Shown here: positions 1 to 12,400 of the stretch, piece after piece
Layout: each line of letters begins with the position of its first letter
Position numbering within the stretch: position 1 is the stretch's first letter
Origin: Tubiluchus corallicola
Lineage: Eukaryota; Priapulida; Priapulimorpha; Priapulimorphida; Tubiluchidae
NCBI GenBank assembly: GCA_030141605.1
Contig: JAQGDQ010000563.1
Location: 82,637 to 139,575, forward strand
Reading direction: 5' to 3'
DNA length: 56,939 bases
Translations under genes and position numbers: made by a program
Notes under the pieces: generated by a model
The model's database searches: none
Seen by the model: only the letters and a program-made list of their open reading frames with translations
What the model was told of the DNA's origin: nothing

Positions 1-1300
1 ATGATAGTTTATCAATTTAGCTTACAGACCACATATCTTGATTGGTACGAAACTATATAAAATTCAGCAAAAAGAAACAAACCATTATATTAGTAGTAAC
101 AGAACAGACAATTTTAAGTAGCTGCCATTTTGTTACTGAATTCCACAAACGACAATGCACTGTAGGTGTTCTACAAGCTCATGGGTACTTAGAAATCACC
201 CACATAACTGTGATTACAGCAACAGCAACGATTTCGGACTGTACTGGTATGTTGTGATTTGTTATCAGAATTGACAGCCAAATGGATAATTGGAACGCTT
301 TGCTTAATCCGTTTATTGTGCTACTACTTTTCACGTAGAAGGTTGGAATGAATATCACCGCAAAATTTACCTGACGTGAGTCAATGAGGAAGCTGGACCA
401 TTCTCGATGTTACTTCACCTACCTCATCTACTGGACAGTGCAGACTTCGTTTCCAGTGACGTCATCAGTGACTTATGTGGCACGCCAAGATGTTAATGGT
501 CAGTGAACCATCTTAGTGTGGTCAGGATTTTTGGTACACCTTACAGTGAAAGGGTAATTAGTGAGTTCCTAATGTACTAGATCTTGATTTAATCTTTGTC
601 TTTAGTTTGACTTTGCATCACATTTGTTTTTCCATGTTTGGTAAGCAACACGATGTCTATGAAATTTTGCATTTTTTGAAAGTTTGTTGTTATAACAACA
701 TCGCTTAGGTGATTAGGTATAGTTTTGTTGTCTGAGAGAATATCTTCGATAAGTATTTTTAATTTTAAGCCAAATTTTAATATTATTTTTTTAAATTTCA
801 AATTTTAATTTTCAAAGTCTTTCTGTGAGAGTTTAAAAACAATTTAAGAGTACTAGTTTGGGAATTGTTGAAGTAAATGTGGTTTAAAATAAAGAACAGA
901 AAACCAACAAATAAACTCGGCGTCACACATGAGATTTATTTCATTTCATTCTGAAACGCTAAATGTTTTCTGTTTCATACGACGCACTTCAAAATTTTCA
1001 GTTTATTTTCATTACTTTTTTACTTTCATAGTGTGGGACAATCTAGCAAGCCCTGCTTTTTTGTTGGCCGCAACACATACACATTTATATATTGGCAAAC
1101 ATAGCGTGAGGTTTTTCTTGTACGGAAACAGTAAAAAATAATTTGTATTAATTGTAGGTCACTTCACAATATTTTGTACATAAACTCATGGTAAATGTGT
1201 CATAAATGACTTATGAACTATGAGATAGCTGTGTCATTCTGCAATGTTCAGCATCTTTTGACTGTAAAGCACAGAGGTGTGCTTCGATGTTGTTTTTAAA
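1..1300. other. Non-coding sequence, nothing recognised
   Basis: Only short, low-complexity open frames on both strands. No recognisable protein motif, RNA gene or repeat was seen. It is likely intergenic or intronic DNA upstream of the LINE remnant. Confidence 0.5.
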
Positions 1301-1554
1301 TTCTGCTGAATTTCTTTGCGAGGATACAGAACTCGCAAAACTAAGACACAATAAAAATGAATTATGTAGAACATATATACATTTAAAAGGTAAAAGCAAT
1401 TACAATAATTACAAAAAGGCACCAAATAAATTTAATAACTACAATAGGAAACATAAAAAATAAATATTATATTAATAAATGCAATGATGCATCTACACCT
1501 AGGCAAAAATGGTGTTAAATTAATGACGTACTTAACAGATATAGAAACGATCAA

Positions 1555-2013
1555 TTGCAAATAAATAGTTTACGAGAAAATGACAGTATGATATCTGATC
1601 CAGTTGACATTGCTAACAAATTAAATTCCACATTTATCAATCTCGGAAAATTTGACAACTTGCCACGCCAACATAATGCAAATATACACATTATATACAA
1701 AAACCAATCAATAACACAACCCACTTTCTCATTTACTAGCGTCACAGAATACGACATCTTTAGAATATTAAACAGTTTAAATATAAATAAAGGAAGTGGA
1801 CCATCAGACATGCCAATAAAAATCTTAAAAGACTGTGCCAGCATCATAACTACTCATCTAACATATATCACAAACCAAGTCTTAATGCGCTCAGAATTTC
1901 CAACAGTGAGTCAACAAGCAAACATAACTCCAATACACAAGAAAGATGCTAAAGATGACGCTAAAAAAATACAGACAAATTTCAGTAGTGCATGTACTAG
2001 GCAAAGTATTTGA
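1555..2013 (+). pseudogene. LINE RT polyprotein, segment 1 (linker and RT N-terminus)
   Basis: This 152-residue frame contains the typical LINE pre-RT region: ISDPVDIANKLNSTFINLG, then the NSLNINKGSGPSDMPIKILK segment, then the palm start with FPTVSQQANITPIHKKDAKDD. It leaves the LINE frame in an A-run near 1965-1975, where the homology continues in the frame of the next segment. A start codon here has no meaning, because the true protein would begin further upstream. Family knowledge: this part lies between the apurinic-like endonuclease and the catalytic RT motifs. Confidence 0.85.
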
Positions 2014-3037
2014 AAGAGTTATCTACAACCAAATAAACCATTACATTGAAAATAATAAGTTACTGTCAAATCATCAATTCGGTTTTCGAAAACTACATTC
2101 TACAATAGACGCAATAATTGATGCCACTGAAAAGTGGCGTTACAACTTAAATAAAAATAAATATATAACAGCAGCATTTTTAGATCTAAGAAAAGCTTTT
2201 GACCGCCTCAATCACAATTTACTACTAGACAACTTACGCCAACTAGGATTCGATTATACTTCTCTCAAACTAATTAATAATTACCTACACAATAGAAAAC
2301 AAAGAGTCAAGCTGAACAAACACACTTTTTCAACATGGGACACACCACAGAGAGGCATCCCGCAAGGTACGATATTAGGTCCTTTACTCTTTTGTTTATA
2401 CGTTAATAAAATTCATTTAGTTTTACACAATTCAGACTTAACACAATATGCCGATGCTACCACTATCTATACAGCACACGCAGACTTTCTAACATCAAAA
2501 AATAATCTAGAAAAAGACATAACAAATATAAATGCAGCATTTAACTATTTTGGTTTAAAAATGAATGATGATAAAACAGAATTTATGGTAATATCACCCA
2601 AATCAAATGACAATACTTCTAATGCAACACTAAAAGTAGGTGACTGTTCCATAGAACAAGCAAAAACTGTAAAATTTTTAGGCATTACTGTCGACAACAA
2701 ACTCACTTGGGATGAACAGTTTCATCAAATACACAACAAGATGGCATTAAGCACGGCATTCTTACGCCAAACCAGAGGCCATTTAACCAAGAAAACAAAA
2801 ATTCTCATCTACAAAAGTCTAATATTACCACATTATCTATATGGTTGCACTTTACTTCAAAACGTTAAAAATGAAAACTTTAGAAAACTAAATACAATGC
2901 AAAACTATGCACTCAGATTAATCCATGGCTACTCTAACAAAACTGCTAAACAACATACTGCTTCTGCAATATATAAACACAAAAATACCAATATTAGAAG
3001 CCTATCGAGATTACAAAACACTGATATTTCTTTATAA
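1946..3037 (+). pseudogene. LINE reverse transcriptase core, segment 2 (catalytic motif altered)
   Basis: RT motifs appear in order: KYRQISVVHVLGKVFERVIY (motif 1), LLSNHQFGFRKLHSTIDAI (motif 2), AAFLDLRKAFDRLNH (motif A, first catalytic Asp), QRGIPQGTILGPLLFCLYVN (motif B), QYADATTIY (motif C), FGLKMNDDKTEFM (motif D) and VKFLGITVDNKLTWDEQ (motif E). Motif C should be (F/Y)ADD but reads YADA, so the second catalytic aspartate is lost and the enzyme would be inactive. The LINE frame is left near 2920-2960; the C-terminal homology continues in an overlapping frame. The first residues (about 1946-1970) overlap segment 1 and are out of frame. Confidence 0.93.
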
Positions 3038-3251
3038 ATATATCAATAAACTGAGCATTCCCTTTATAAACAATCCCTTAGCATTCATTCCTGATACCAC
3101 TTTAAATACTAGAACGCACAATTTAAAGCAAATTACAGTAAACAATAAATTTGGAAATAACTCTATATCAAAACAGGCCAAAAATTTATGGAACTTACTA
3201 TCCAGTGAAATAAAACGAATAGAATCTCTCCACCACTTTACAAGAAATTAA
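2925..3251 (+). pseudogene. LINE RT polyprotein, segment 3 (C-terminal domain)
   Basis: The frame continues the RT C-terminus: KIPILEAYRDYKTLIFLYKYINKL, then LNTRTHNLKQITVNNKFGNNSI and AKNLWNLLSSEIKRIESLHHF. This is the usual end of CR1/Jockey-group RT proteins, with a conserved (N)TR motif and LWN.LP-like motif. It overlaps segment 2 by about 110 bases in another frame, which marks the second frameshift. The stop codon at the end is probably the original one. Confidence 0.85.
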
Positions 3252-3787
3252 AGAATATCAATATAACAGGTTTCAACTTCCACATTGTGCATCTGATACT
3301 AATTACACAGACTCAGCTTTCATCTACCCCTGCCCCTGACTCCATAAAACGATTAAAAATGAAAATTTTTAAAAAATTATGTAATGTAATACGTGTTATG
3401 TTAGTTTTGTAACGTCAAATGACTAAATAGTGTAAATGCAATGAGTGAAATTTATGTAATGTAAAGCATGTTTCGGTCAAAGGTATATATAGTCTAAAAT
3501 ATGTAAATATGTAAGTTGTAAAATATGTCATGTAGAATTTAATGTACTTTTGTAATATTGTTTTGTAAAAATATTTTAATATGGTGTTTGGTATACCATA
3601 TTATTACCATTTTATTACCATATAATATGGTATTTTAATATGTTCGTTTATTGTATATAATTAGGCCTTAGTTTTGCACTTTAGTTTTTTTAGTATGCAC
3701 TGGACGCATTTGTCTTGAACAGTGTTGTTATTTTAACATTACGCTGAGGCTTACTCAATTTTATTATAATGAGTGAACCATTTTAAA

Positions 3788-3822
3788 GACAAATAAAGAA
3801 TTTATATATATATATATATGTT
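3788..3822 (+). repeat. LINE 3' tail: polyA-like signal plus (TA)n
   Basis: An AATAAAG hexamer region is followed by about nine TA units. Its position about 540 bases after the RT stop fits the end of the LINE 3' UTR. Confidence 0.6.
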
Positions 3823-4299
3823 TCACAATTACCATTAAGTTTCATTCTATTTTTTCGGGCCATTATATTGTCTACTTAATCACATACTCATATTTCATTA
3901 CATATTTCGCTTACTCCATTTTTCTGCACTAGTTCTTGTATTCCGTAGTAATGGTATTATGCTTAACATAATTTGATTAAACACTATTTCATTTTTTTTT
4001 CATTATGTTTTTGTTTGATTTTGTCATGCTTGTTTTCTTCACTGATTTATTATTTATGTTTTATTTTTTTCTTTTGGTTTGACTTTTTCCAGTTTGATTT
4101 ATGTTTTAATCGGTTAGTTAAATGTTTTCCGTATTTTTTTGATCATCATTTCATATGTTTTATTTTATTTTAGTTATTTCGCTCTCAGGTTTAATTTCTT
4201 CCCCCATAAATTTATGCTAACAGTTGATTTTCTTAACCTACTTCGTAATTATGTTTACAATTTTCAATTAGCTACGCTACAAATTTTTTTTTACAAGTT

Positions 4300-4485
4300 A
4301 CACTAACCTGAGAAGGGTAGATGACTTGATGACCAATTGGTCTTTCGCTACCCTTTCTCCTGCACCCCCCTAACTCTTTCCTTTATGCATGATTTATCCT
4401 GTTAATTAATAACTATAGCAATAATAGTCTATTTGTATTCGGGTGTATATGAGGAGATAAATAAAATGTCTATGTCTATGTCTTG
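4300..4485 (+). mobile_element. Possible second LINE 3' end with (TATGTC)n tail
   Basis: A stretch containing CTACCCTTTCTCCTGCACCCC ends in GAGGAGATAAATAAAATG and then about three TATGTC units. A short microsatellite directly after an AATAAA signal is typical of LINE 3' ends. It may be a separate 5'-truncated insertion, or the true end of the element whose RT stops at 3251. The two readings cannot be separated by eye. Confidence 0.45.
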
Positions 4486-5700
4486 CTGTTCATAACATAT
4501 CTAAAATTTTGTTGCTGTATAAGTTGTCTTTCATTCTTGGCTTGCCATATGAAAATATATAGTCATAAACTGCACATATTTAGAGGCTTCTTTGTCTAAA
4601 TACTTTTCCTGATTCACAGAATGAAGAGACTTACACAGGTAAAAACAAAGTTTTTCAAAATGATTTTTGCAACAAAATGTTTGTCTGTTTGCAGGGCTTA
4701 ATGCAGAATAAACGCTTTAGCTGGAAAAAGTTTATGGTAAATCAAAAACCCTTCTGGTAAGGGAATACTTATGGTATCAGTCTATTCCCAAATTAGCTGG
4801 CAATTTTTCAGGGTCTCCTTTCTTCAACTCGTTTCCCGCAATTGGTAAAATAAGCCACAATAGTTTATCACAGTCATAATTGATTAATTAATGTGATAAT
4901 TATAGCCTAATGTCTTCGTTTACGACTTATAAAATGACAACCAATCACATTTCTTTGTGATTCAAACACATTTCAACATACATATCTCTGTGACATTATT
5001 ACAGACCGTTAAGCTAATAACGGAACACTATGCAGAAAATACTACGCACAATGTGGAATGGTCATCTGTAGTATTTAATAACACTAGTCATTTTACACTG
5101 ATTTTGACTTCATGTAACAAGTAGTTGTTTGCATTGGCGGGGAGTGGTTCTGGGTGTGGTGTGGATTGTACGTATTATGTGGTGTAATGATTGAGAAACC
5201 CTCAGCGTAATATTAATATAACAGTACTGTTCAAGAAAATTGTGGCCAGTGCAAAGTAAGTAAAGCAACGTGAAACTATGATCAAATTATATACACATAT
5301 GTATCCACACATGTACAAAGACAATATTAAACATATTTATAAAATAATGTTACAAACGCATTTTAAATGCCATGTCATTTACACTATGTGTACATAAGCG
5401 ATTGCATGATTTAACATTTTAGTTTTGATATTATTAAATATTACATTATATTGTATCGCTATTAAAGATATTAAATACCTTTGGAATCGATGAAATAAAT
5501 GTGTGTTTGGGTATATTGGGGTCTGTAATATTTAAATAACAGCTTCACACCGATATCGCATAATTTTAACAATTTTAAGTAGAAGTCTATTGACACCCTG
5601 ATAGACACTTATAGCCGTCGTCTTTAATACTATGGTCACTAGTACCAGTTATCGTTGTCGTTATCATGTAATATTACATATTAATATTATATACGTATAT
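4486..5700. other. Non-coding AT-rich sequence
   Basis: No open frame with recognisable motifs; AT-rich with short TA runs near 5690-5720. Nothing else seen. Confidence 0.5.
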
Positions 5701-5724
5701 AATATTTTAATATATTAAAATATA

Positions 5725-7155
5725 CTCTCTCGCTCGTGATCGTATAACACGTGACCTAAGACACACGACTCATTTAAAGAGTGATTTGCCTCTCTTACAT
5801 TAATTGCTATAAGGTTATTCACAACCTGGCTACTAGAGCTTAAGATAAAATCTATAGAGCAATGATAATTTCTCACAAGATTGTTTCTACGACTCCGCGT
5901 TGTGAAAAGAGTCTTAATCTCCAAAGCTTTCTAGCAAAAGTTCCCGCAATTGAACTCGTAAATTACTTAATGTACACAGCAAATATCCAGATTCGTTTAC
6001 AGAATTTAATGTTGCTTAACTGAAACACCTATCAGCATACTCAAACTGTTCATTTAAGTTAAAGCGAAATCCGTTTATTGTTTACAACAATTACTCTTAG
6101 TCTACTAATATTACAATGTCTGATCTTAATCGCCAAAGACGCTCACAATTTATATTTAGCTCCAAGAGACACTAATCAGATTGTAATCAGAATTACAATG
6201 TGAAACTTATGATTACAATCAACTACACTTTACACTTAAGGTATCTATTACACTGTGAATTTACTATGCAGAGTTGCTCTCAAGTTACGATGCGTTAAGA
6301 TAACTTAACTTGGTGGAATGACCAATGATGACTGTTCAATTGGTCAATTCCAAATCCGTTGCAAGACTTGATTCGTAGCCCAGTGCTTAATTCGTTGAGT
6401 ACGTAGATTCGATGTCCACGCTGGTCTTACGTTCTTTGCTTCTTCAGTCTCTTCTCTCTCGGCACGTGGTTAAACCCACAACCACTCAGTTCCAACTCCT
6501 CGCAGCCTCTCTGTGTTCCTCAAGATCTCATCTTATGTACCCACGCGGAGATTTCATCATATTACGTGCTAACGCTGCAATCTCTGCAATCGCGTCCGTT
6601 ATAGCGGTAACGCGGTATTGTTGCAATAGTTCAAAGGTCACCCTTGTGGCTTGGTGGTTTATGACCAGCCAGATGGTCACGTAACGTAGATCCTTACATG
6701 GGAAAAACACCGCTACTCGACTTGTCCTTTCAGCATCTAACTTCCCAAGATTTCTCTTCGCTTCGCTTGGGCAATAAACTCCTTTCAAGAAAAGAACCAC
6801 TTTCTGCTTCTTCACAATTAGTTCAGCAACTCGCATAATTATTACATACAGGTTATTATCTAACACACGCAATGTTATAAAAAATCAGCTTCGCTTCTCC
6901 TAAACTCAAACACCTGTGACAAACTTATACTCTCTAAATGAACACCTGTTCTATTACTTGTAAACACAAATTCTTGTGACGATAATTTCTAGCCTTACAT
7001 TAAATATATGCTGTATCAGCTAAGTAAGTTCCCATATTATTTTCATAAATTTATCTAATCCGATTAGGAGGTCTCTTTATCAACATAATCTAATGAAGTT
7101 GATAACTCCATTAATTAATCACTTAATGATTTCGAAATTTATTCATAACACACTT
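5725..7155. other. Block of distinct composition, possible unclassified repeat or LTR-like DNA
   Basis: Around 6300-6800 the base composition is clearly less AT-rich than the flanks. Read on the minus strand the block has an AATAAA near 6080 and a TGTTATG-type start near 7150, which hints at LTR-like DNA, but no matching terminus or target duplication was found. Small open frames here (for example 114 codons at 6528-6872, minus) show no known motif. Confidence 0.25.
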
Positions 7156-7159
7156 GCTG

Positions 7160-8870
7160 TAAAAATTCACTATTGACTAGCCTGATGCAAAGAAGCGGCT
7201 TTATTTTTTATAAACTTGCGATTTTCGAGTTGGTTAGCATTGAAACGCTTCAAATTTAGCGCTGCACAGACATCTTCCGAAAAACGAAAAATCTGGGAAG
7301 AAAGCGGAAATGAAATCACGTTTGGAACGACACTGCGCATGTGTGACTCTTGCTGTATTTACATGCAAATGAAGCGATACGCTGTTAGTGAAGAGACTGA
7401 GGTACTCGCATTTTGGTATTTTAGCGTTAAGCTCAAATAACACGTTTGTCAACACTTACTTGAATGCACTATATTTTATAAATGAAAAAATACTAATATT
7501 GACAATGACTGGTATTTCGAGCTGCCCTGCTTTCTTGTTAAATTTCACTTCTGCTTTATAACTGTCTCACTGCCAAGGTATCTTTTGCCTGACGTCACAG
7601 CACTGAGTGTCATGGCGGGCGATAATATTTGTGACAGTACTAACGGCGCTTAATTGAAGTTACCGTATCACATAAAAGCATGCATCAAAACTGTTTTAAA
7701 AATTGGAAAATATATAATTCCGCCTACGCTTCGAAAGAAAATAACATAAAAACATAGTGTGATAGGACCTTCAGGATGTATAGTTGAGTGTGTCTTGTGT
7801 TTCTGCTCAAATTTCTTCTAGGCGTTTGGATAGTTATTTAATTACGTTACACACTTATTCAATAATAATAAAAACGGCTTTTTAAGCGAGTATATTTTCC
7901 AAAATTTGGTTTACCTTGGGATTTTTTTGTGATATCAGATTAACGCAGTTATTTTTATGAAGTAAATTTGACAAATCCGTGTTGCTCTTGTCGGAGATGT
8001 ATATACAACCAAGTAGACCAGAGACAAAATTATCCTAATCAGCAAAGACATGGCTTATTCGGTAGCTGTTTAATGTTTCCTATAGAAGTGTAAATACTTT
8101 ACAATTAAGTATAATTTTTTTACTGAACATATGTGCTCATTGAAGATTATTTCCGCAAAAAGACTCAATATTGCCAGCAAGTCCAAGAGACTATGGTTGA
8201 CGATGGCGCCACATGTAATCTAAAATGGTGGTGCATATATCCATTTTTCTACAGCATAGCATTTTCTACCATCAAATAGTGTCTATTTGATGGTAATAAA
8301 TTGCAGCATATTACGCAATGATGCAAATTGCAAATGATTAAAATACAGTCCAGCTTTGTAACTTGTCAAGGAAATTTTCCGAGCATGCTGCATGGCGGTA
8401 TAGACTAAACTTGGCATTTTCTTAATAAACTGAAACAATATCCATAATTTTCAATATCAGCTCCTGACCAAATAAAATCTCTGTACCAATGAAAAGCTGA
8501 GCATTTTTCGAAACATTATTAGATTCTCAATACCAAAAGCACGGCTTTAATTAAGCTGAGCAAGATTGTGAAAATCTTGCACACGGATTGGGGAGACAAC
8601 GAGAGTGATTGACGTGCTGCAGTTTCTTTGGCTCTTAGCTTGAGTAGTAGGCCACTGGAATTGCAACTGATTTTTTTTATTTGCACAAAACCCTTAAACT
8701 GTGCAATCTCCGTGTAAAATTCGTTCTGCTTTTTTAAAGTTTAATCATCGTGTAAGCGCACTATGCGTTATCGGTAATGCTGCTGAGATTTTCCTTCCTC
8801 CTGTGATAATCGTGATTCTATTTAGTCCCAATACTGTGGGAAAATTAAGAAATAGTTTGTAATAGGGTAA
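7160..8870. other. Upstream region of the galactosyltransferase exon, nothing specific seen
   Basis: No motif-bearing open frame. The promoter or 5' UTR of the gene whose first coding exon begins at 8871 may lie here, but no clear TATA box or upstream exon could be supported. Confidence 0.4.
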
Positions 8871-9426
8871 ATGCTTTTTTCCTTGTTTGTAACGAAAAAC
8901 GTGATGAGGCTACGCAGAAGAAAACAAATATTTTTTGCTCCTCTGTCCATCTGCGCTCTTTTAATCATTTATGTGATGGTCCATCAACAGCTTTTGTCAG
9001 AATTTTTTTCTTATGAGAAGAATCGCCTGTTTGTTGCAATTATTAGTGCTCCTGTCCGGGATTATCGTCGAAATTCCATCAGGAAAACATGGAAGACTTT
9101 GTGTGATTCTTATTCTGATGTGACTTGTGTTTTCTTCACTGATAAACTGGACAAATTTGGAAATAAGTTGCCAGAAAAAATGGACGCCATCTTACAAAAG
9201 GAAGCTGCCATATATGGCGATGTTGTTTTTGATTACCACACGCCTGGTGGACATAATTTTGCTAGACGGCTACTTTGGGCCATGAAGTGGGCAAGAGAAC
9301 ATTATGATTTTGAGTATTTTCTAAGACTGGATGACGATATGTATCTTCGTCTCGATCGATTATTGCTAGAACTGCCATATCGTCCAAAATCGAGATTGTA
9401 CTGGGGATATTTGCATTGTACAAAAG
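8871..9426 (+). CDS. Beta-1,3-galactosyltransferase (GT31, B3GALT6-like), first coding exon
   Basis: GT31 enzymes are type II Golgi proteins that transfer galactose from UDP-Gal; the B3GALT6 branch adds the second galactose of the glycosaminoglycan linker tetrasaccharide. The frame starts at 8871, but the second Met at about 8904 gives a more typical N-terminus: a basic MRLRRRKQ tail followed by a hydrophobic anchor (IFFAPLSICALLIIYVMV). Then come the GT31 motifs: LFVAIISAPVRDYRRNSIRKTW (residues about 50-75), a GD(V)VFDY segment, a K/R-W-rich helix and the metal-binding DDD motif in YFLRLDDDMYLRLD, followed by RLYWGY, which is characteristic of the B3GALT6 branch. Homology stops at an AAAAG|GTATC donor at 9426/9427; the open frame then runs to 9491 as intron read-through. 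The C-terminal half (about 140 residues, including the GGGY and EDV motifs) was not found downstream. Type-II GT31 is certain; the B3GALT6 subfamily is likely. Confidence 0.88.
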
Positions 9427-9432
9427 GTATCA
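9427..9432 (+). other. Putative splice donor of galactosyltransferase exon 1
   Basis: AAAAG|GTATCA fits the donor consensus and coincides with the end of GT31 similarity. The continuing 21 codons after it do not resemble the family. Confidence 0.6.
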
Positions 9433-12400
9433 AAGTAATTCTAAGCACACGGATAAATATCTCTATGTACATACATAATTCATTCTTTTAATGTAGGTAA
9501 AATTCAAGTAAAATTTGGCTAACGGTACAGAGATGGGCACAACGATGCAGTTTATTAGCAACAACTGCAAGTAGTGCAATTACACACTTGCATTGTTTTT
9601 TAACTCGCCACAAGATGGCAGACAAAAAAATGCTCAGTCACCATAGCAATTCGGGCAGTGTGACGTTAGAAGCTGACGACAGCAGCACAACGAACATAGC
9701 AGCTGCGTGTGGCAAACACCATGGCAACCTGCTGCGTGAAATTCTTTTACATTTTTTTACAAATATCATTAGCGCACAAAAGGTTTATGTCCTGCATTTG
9801 CATAAGGTATTCCGGTTAGATATTTCATTAGCTGCTTGAAGATGTTGACTGTTTTTGTGTAAAGATGTTGACTGTTACTTGAGAAAAATGTTTTAGCAAT
9901 AAAAACAGAGAGTTTCAACAATAATATTGTGATAAGCATCTCTTGTAATTAGTAAAATCAATTTAAAGTCGTTATACTTCACGTTTGGGCGAAAAATGTC
10001 GTCATCCGATTTCAATGCAATATAAACACTTATCCTGCTAGGTGCTTTGGAATCTTTATTTAACTTATAGGGCGAACTCTATAAATTAAATAACCCTCTC
10101 GCTATAACCTTCTCGCAAATTTACATGCGTATCTGAAAGTCAACAAAAGCCTGTAAATTAATTACATTTATACAATAAATGTAAACAACTCACACATTTT
10201 ATAGTTTTATAGTATAATCCTATGGATTAAAACTAAAGCATCCACTTTAAATCCAATGACTAATTTTGCATAAACACAGTTAAAACAACATTAGAAAAAC
10301 GGAACTTCTAAGCAAACGCAGCTTGCCTTTCAATATTTTCGATTGTATATTAAAGCGCAAAAAATGTTGTTCGAGGGTTGGTTCTTCCTTTAAATAGACA
10401 AATAACTTAACTACTTGACAAAAATCTGCGGGTACCAGATGAGAAGTGCTTCGTTTACTCAGTGAAACAGCATAAAACAGCTAATATATTTACCGAAAAA
10501 ATGGCACCAAACCACAAAATGATCTTGACACAAAAATGTGTACATTACAAAGCTTTAGAACCCTGTAATGTGGGGCGGATCTCACAATCAAGTATGAGCA
10601 ATCAGCGCTCTTATCGTTTGGTAGCGTGTGTCATACTACTCAGTTTTTACTCAACATATTCCTTGAACACAAAACGTGAAACTAATTTTATGCTGTTTTT
10701 ATGATAAGATAACCCTTTGATATTAATAAATGTTGATAATATAAAATTAGTTCAAACCAAGCGCCAGCAGTTAATTTGTACCCAGGTACCCGTTCAATAA
10801 ACATGTGTTGCTACACAACTCAAAATTTACAGGCTGGAAATACTCCCATAAAGTTTACATCGCCTACAAACATATCTCATTCCACAAAGTTAAATAGGAT
10901 AGCAATAACTAAATCTAGTTACAAATACAAAGATATGCTAAGCTGGTCATTACAAACGACTCTTAATAGATCCATTTGCTGTTTTTACCTGCAAACACTC
11001 ATTGTAACAAAATTAACGTACATTATGTAAAAAGTGAAATTTCTCAATGGCCAGCAAGTTAATCAGCCACAACAGTAAAACTTGTAATTGCTTTATTTGC
11101 AGTCGCATGAATAAACGATATTTGTGAAATGGCTGCTTAATTCAGCATCTTACATAAAATTAGTCATATGGGATTCCAAAATGTGAAATTTAAAAACATT
11201 AAATGTAAAATAAACAAATTACATCATATTCTGGAATTCTATATGATTCACGCTGGAATTCTATGTAACCCGATGAAGGAGAAAATTCTTTTCGAAAAAT
11301 AATGTTCTTATTAACAGGAAATTTGTGGATTAACAATTTTGTGGATATACAACATTTCTCATCAAATTTTAGAATAAATGACCGGAACATTTTGCCATTG
11401 TCATTATCATCGTAGTACTACTGACATTAGTACTTTGCTCTACTTATTTACATTAATTAGTATATTGTATAATATTGGCCCATTATATCAGGTGCAATGG
11501 CATGCACAAGAGCACCAACTCGTCTTGACTCCTGAGATGTGAATCTTTTTAGCATATATACGGGTCAATGGCCTTTAACGTAGAAAGGTAAAAACACGTG
11601 TACAGCAACAAAAATTTACTCTGTTTTGTGAAGATATAAAAAAAATATATAAAAAGTTTGGCAGAAGGGATTAGATATATTTTCGTTACATTTACTCATC
11701 CAGATCACATTGTTAGACAAGCATTGAGTAAGAAACAAGCCTTTTCTTCAGTTAATCAATACTCGTCGATACTCGTGCAGCACAAAAATTTAAGCACAAA
11801 CCAGCGCATCCCTAATCTTCTTGAGCCCCCGAGACGCCCATTCCCCGCGACACTGCCCCAACCCCCCTGCTCCCTCTCTCATTGAGCCTGTCATTTTACC
11901 TTGTATAGCATATTTTAACGTTTATGGTGACTGGGTTTTCAAAAAAAAAACTTATATAGTTCTTACCATAAAGAACCTAAGAACTCTACCTGCTAATAAT
12001 ATATTTTTATTTGCTGGTGTTTAATAAGGCGAATAATTTCTTGTTTATTTGGATAATATTGATACAATTAAATTGACCTACGTCATTATGAATCAGTATA
12101 AGTTGCCTTACGAAAATGACATTTTTTATACACGGTATACAGTTTGCGTTCGGCGTTCCACGAAAATCACGTTGGCTGATTGAATTGATTACGAAAATGC
12201 ATTGTATGAATGCATTGAACTTAAAGAATCGAGGCATCTTCACAGGCAAGCCTTTTATTTAATCAAGATCTCGACATGTACGCTTGCTTGTCAACAGAGG
12301 TCTCTCTTTCATAAAAAGAGGCGCACAAATGCTCTATTTTAGGCATCGTCTGTAAAATTGCAGTTATGGAATTTCTGGCATTCATTCCTCTTGTTCCTCC

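Larger units (their letters stand above)
1310..3822 (+). mobile_element. 5'-truncated, decayed non-LTR retrotransposon (LINE, CR1/L2-like)
   Basis: The segment holds the region upstream of the reverse transcriptase, the reverse transcriptase itself, the thumb/C-terminal part and a 3' non-coding region. Before 1555 a broken frame still reads like the lysine- and asparagine-rich linker between endonuclease and RT (for example a YYINK-type motif near 1470). The coding frame is broken by several indels. The 3' part (3252-3822) is non-coding and ends in an AATAAAG signal near 3791 followed by a short TA microsatellite, the kind of tail many LINEs carry. No endonuclease domain is seen, so the copy is 5'-truncated or eroded. 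Clade assignment to the CR1/L2/Daphne group is by overall feel of the RT and is not certain. Confidence 0.85.

Noticed and set aside
1551-1847. 98-codon minus-strand frame
   Set aside because: It is antisense to the LINE reverse transcriptase region.
6528-6872. 114-codon minus-strand frame
   Set aside because: No recognisable motif; overlaps a 90-codon frame on the other strand in the same GC-richer block.
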